Source of the DNA: Sva-07 sp963747375 | GTDB taxonomy: Bacteria > Actinomycetota > Acidimicrobiia > Acidimicrobiales > Ilumatobacteraceae | Direction of reading: 5' to 3' | DNA: 64,000 bases | Assembly (NCBI GenBank): GCA_963747375.1 | Contig: CAVVFL010000012.1 | Coordinates: 62,001 to 126,000, forward strand | Shown: one piece after another, positions 61,941 to 64,000 of the stretch | Layout of the letters: each line of letters opens with the position of its first letter | How positions within the stretch are numbered: the stretch's first letter is position 1 | Program-made: the position numbers and the translations under genes | The notes under the pieces: generated by a model | Database searches by the model: none | Seen by the model: only the letters and a program-made list of their open reading frames with translations | Told to the model about the DNA's origin: nothing

Positions 61941-63311
61941 GTGAGCATCGATCCGACCACCGAAGCGTTCGACCTGATCATCGTGGGCAGCGGATCGGGC
62001 AATTCGATCCCGTCGTACCTCGACGATTGGCGCATCGCCATCGTCGAGCGTGACGTGTTCGGTGGTACCTGCCTCAATCGTGGATGCATCCCGTCGAAGA
62101 TGTTCGTCTATCCCGCCGACGTGGCGGTCGCCTCGGCAACGTCGGGGAAGCTCGGTATCGACACTCAGTTCAACGGCGCCGACTGGTCGGCCATCCGCGA
62201 TCGGGTGTTCGGTCGCATCGATCCAATCGCCGAAGGCGGCCGTGAATACCGGGCGACCGGAACGCCGAACGTCACGCTGATCGAAGGGACCGCCGACTTC
62301 GTCGATGCGCACACCCTCGACGTGGAGGGTCGCCGTGTCACGGCCCCGAACATCCTGCTCGCGGCCGGTGCGCGCCCGGTCGTCCCGCCGATTTCGGGGT
62401 TGATGGAAACGGGGTTCCACACCTCCGACTCGATCATGCGACTTCCCGAACTACCGAAGCGGCTCGGGATCATCGGCGGTGGGTTCATCGCGGTCGAGAT
62501 GGGCCATGTGTTCTCCGCACTGGGATCGCACGTGACGATCTTCAACCGCTCGAACACGCTGCTGCGCGAGTTCGACCACGACATCTCCGCCCGGTTCACC
62601 GAGGTGTTCGGTGAGCGAGTGGACCTGATGCTCGGTCACGTGCCGACGAAGGTGGAACGTGTCGCCGACGGCATCAGGATCACGTGCGCGGTCGGAGAGA
62701 CAGTGGTCGACGAACTTCTGGTGGCCACAGGTCGCGAACCGAACAGCGACCTGCTCAATGTCGATGCCGCGGGCCTCGCATGTCACCACCACGGCACGGT
62801 CGCCGTCGACGACACGATGGCCACCAACGTGCCCGGCATCTGGGCGATCGGCGATCTCGCCAACAACTACCAGCTCAAGCATCTTGCGAATGCCGAAGCC
62901 GCGGTGGCGTTCTGGAACATCGCTCACCCCGACGACATTCGGCACCAGAGCTACAAGGCGGTGCCGAGCGCGGTGTTCTCGAGTCCGCAGGTGGCAACGG
63001 TCGGGCTGACCGAGCAGGATGCCGAGCAGCAGGGCCGAACGTTCCGGGTCGGTCGGCGCGACTACGCAGGGACCGCCTACGGGTGGGCGATGGTCGACGA
63101 GACCGGATTCGCGAAGGTGCTCGTCGACGACGTGACCGGGTTGATCATCGGGGCGCACGTGATCGGGCCGCAGGCATCGTCGATCATCCAACCGCTGGTC
63201 CAGGCAATGCAGTTCGACCAGCGCGCCGACGACGTGGCACGTCAGGTGTTCTACATCCACCCCGCGCTGACCGAGGTGATCGAGAACGCGCTCCTCGACG
63301 CGCTCGACTGA
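61941..63311 (+). CDS. mtr: Mycothione reductase
   Basis: 456 residues, the length of known Mtr proteins. The redox motif GGTCLNRGCIPSKMFVYPADVA is close to Mtr (GGTCLNxGCIPTKMFVYxAD) and unlike dihydrolipoamide dehydrogenase. FAD site LIIVGSGSGNSIP, NADPH site LGIIGGGFIAVEMGHVFSALG, C-terminal active-site base HPALTEVIENALLDAL. It reduces mycothiol disulfide with NADPH. The serine in place of the usual glycine/alanine in the FAD motif (GSGSGN) also occurs in Mtr. GTG 61941 has no Shine-Dalgarno. Confidence 0.88.
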   Translation: MSIDPTTEAFDLIIVGSGSGNSIPSYLDDWRIAIVERDVFGGTCLNRGCIPSKMFVYPADVAVASATSGKLGIDTQFNGADWSAIRDRVFGRIDPIAEGGREYRATGTPNVTLIEGTADFVDAHTLDVEGRRVTAPNILLAAGARPVVPPISGLMETGFHTSDSIMRLPELPKRLGIIGGGFIAVEMGHVFSALGSHVTIFNRSNTLLREFDHDISARFTEVFGERVDLMLGHVPTKVERVADGIRITCAVGETVVDELLVATGREPNSDLLNVDAAGLACHHHGTVAVDDTMATNVPGIWAIGDLANNYQLKHLANAEAAVAFWNIAHPDDIRHQSYKAVPSAVFSSPQVATVGLTEQDAEQQGRTFRVGRRDYAGTAYGWAMVDETGFAKVLVDDVTGLIIGAHVIGPQASSIIQPLVQAMQFDQRADDVARQVFYIHPALTEVIENALLDALD

Positions 63312-63315
63312 TCGG

Positions 63316-63321
63316 TACCGT
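63316..63321 (+). promoter_or_regulatory. Leaderless -10 hexamer TACCGT for the class V aminotransferase gene
   Basis: TACCGT followed by 7 nt and ATG 63329. Confidence 0.5.
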
Positions 63322-63328
63322 CGGATCG

Positions 63329-64000
63329 ATGGTCGATGTCTTCACCGATGACGAGGTCGCCGCAGCTCGAGCGGTGACACCGGGGTGTGCGCCCGGTGGC
63401 GTGGTCCATCTGAACCACGCCGGGTCGTCCCTCCCGCCACAGGTGGTGCTCGACGCCCAGATCGGTCACCTGGAAGCCGAAGCCACCCTTGGCGGCTACG
63501 AGGCCGCCGAACGGGCCGCCGGTCGTCGTGACGCGGTGTACGGGTCGATTGCCGACCTGATCGGCGCGGTCCCGATGGAGATCGCCCGGATGGAGCACGC
63601 CACCGCAGCCTGGAACGCAGCGTTCTGGTCGGTGCCGATGTCGCGGGGGCAACACGTCGTCGTGCACGATCACGAGTACGGCGCCAACATCGTCGCGTTC
63701 CTCGCCGCGGCCGAGCGACGGGGTGTGGTGATCGACCGTGTGCCGTGCGACCGGTGGGGCCAGGCCGACGTGGACGCGGTCGCCGATCGACTCGAACGTC
63801 ACGATGTGGCGCTGGTCTCGCTCACCCACGTGCCCACCAACGGTGGACTCGTCAACCCGGCTGCCGAGATCGGAGCGCTGACGAGTGCGGCGGGTGTGCC
63901 CTTCCTGCTCGACGCGTGTCAGTCGGTCGGTCAGCGGCGCATCGACGTCGACGAGATCGGCTGCGACCTGCTGTCGGCGACCGGGCGCAAGTACTTGCGA
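63329..64000 (+). CDS. Class V aminotransferase-like PLP enzyme, 3' truncated by the window end
   Basis: 224 residues are visible. VHLNHAGSSLPPQVVLDAQIGHL, then GGYEAAERAAGRRDAVYG, VSLTHVPTNGGLVNPAAEI, FLLDACQSVGQRRIDVDEIGCDLLSATGRKYLR, where the lysine of GRKYLR is the PLP base. The DACQSVGQ and ATGRK-LR wording is close to EgtE-type hercynylcysteine sulfoxide lyases and to isopenicillin-N-epimerase-like enzymes. Directly after mycothione reductase, so thiol metabolism is plausible but unproven. Confidence 0.8.
   Translation, partial: MVDVFTDDEVAAARAVTPGCAPGGVVHLNHAGSSLPPQVVLDAQIGHLEAEATLGGYEAAERAAGRRDAVYGSIADLIGAVPMEIARMEHATAAWNAAFWSVPMSRGQHVVVHDHEYGANIVAFLAAAERRGVVIDRVPCDRWGQADVDAVADRLERHDVALVSLTHVPTNGGLVNPAAEIGALTSAAGVPFLLDACQSVGQRRIDVDEIGCDLLSATGRKYLR

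Overview
The window is GC-rich chromosomal DNA from an actinobacterium, most likely an Ilumatobacter-like member of the Acidimicrobiia (this placement is my inference; no 16S gene is present). The order pcnA ... sigM / anti-sigma / trxB / trxA / cwlM-like / parB / parA / rsmG / jag / yidC / yidD / rnpA / rpmH / dnaA / dnaN / recF / DUF721 / gyrB / gyrA / DUF3566 / tRNA-Ile is the classical actinobacterial origin region, as in Mycobacterium tuberculosis. A mycothione-reductase-like gene near the right end also points to Actinobacteria.

Layout. 1-4.9 kb: end of a class III aminotransferase, a PH/SHOCT membrane protein, an AzlCD exporter pair, trmB and an MFS transporter. 4.9-9.3 kb: the most unusual part, an AAA+ ATPase followed by a DUF4157 protein whose central region looks like a phosphatidylinositol-4-kinase-type fold. 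9.4-19.7 kb: pirin, a methyltransferase, purK/purE, a large flippase-like membrane protein with a kinase-like middle, two tandem diiron proteins behind a palindromic operator, and two PLP enzymes. 19.7-23.0 kb: the operon rpsF-ssb-rpsR-rplI with dnaB after it. 23-36.8 kb: DinB-like protein, a DUF192 lipoprotein, a GGDEF/EAL protein, pcnA, then a tightly coupled run GNAT / DUF6049 / DegV, a Ser/Thr kinase, sigM-like sigma factor and its membrane anti-sigma protein. 36.8-49.9 kb: thioredoxin system, partition genes with two parS sites, the yidC-rnpA-rpmH cluster, oriC and dnaA-dnaN-recF. 50-64 kb: gyrase, small membrane proteins, tRNA-Ile, an MgtE-N/CBS protein, a molybdopterin oxidoreductase, NUDIX, mycothione reductase and the start of a class V aminotransferase.

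Genes left of oriC from parB to rpmH read leftward and dnaA to gyrA read rightward, so replication and transcription are co-directional here. Two features recur. First, many genes have a TAnnnT hexamer 6-8 nt before the start codon with no Shine-Dalgarno, a leaderless-transcript signature. Second, at least fifteen sites need a one-base correction to keep a conserved protein in frame (thirteen extra bases, two missing), including two in gyrA; since gyrA must work, most of these are probably sequence errors, and the affected genes are annotated as single CDS spans with the sites stated.
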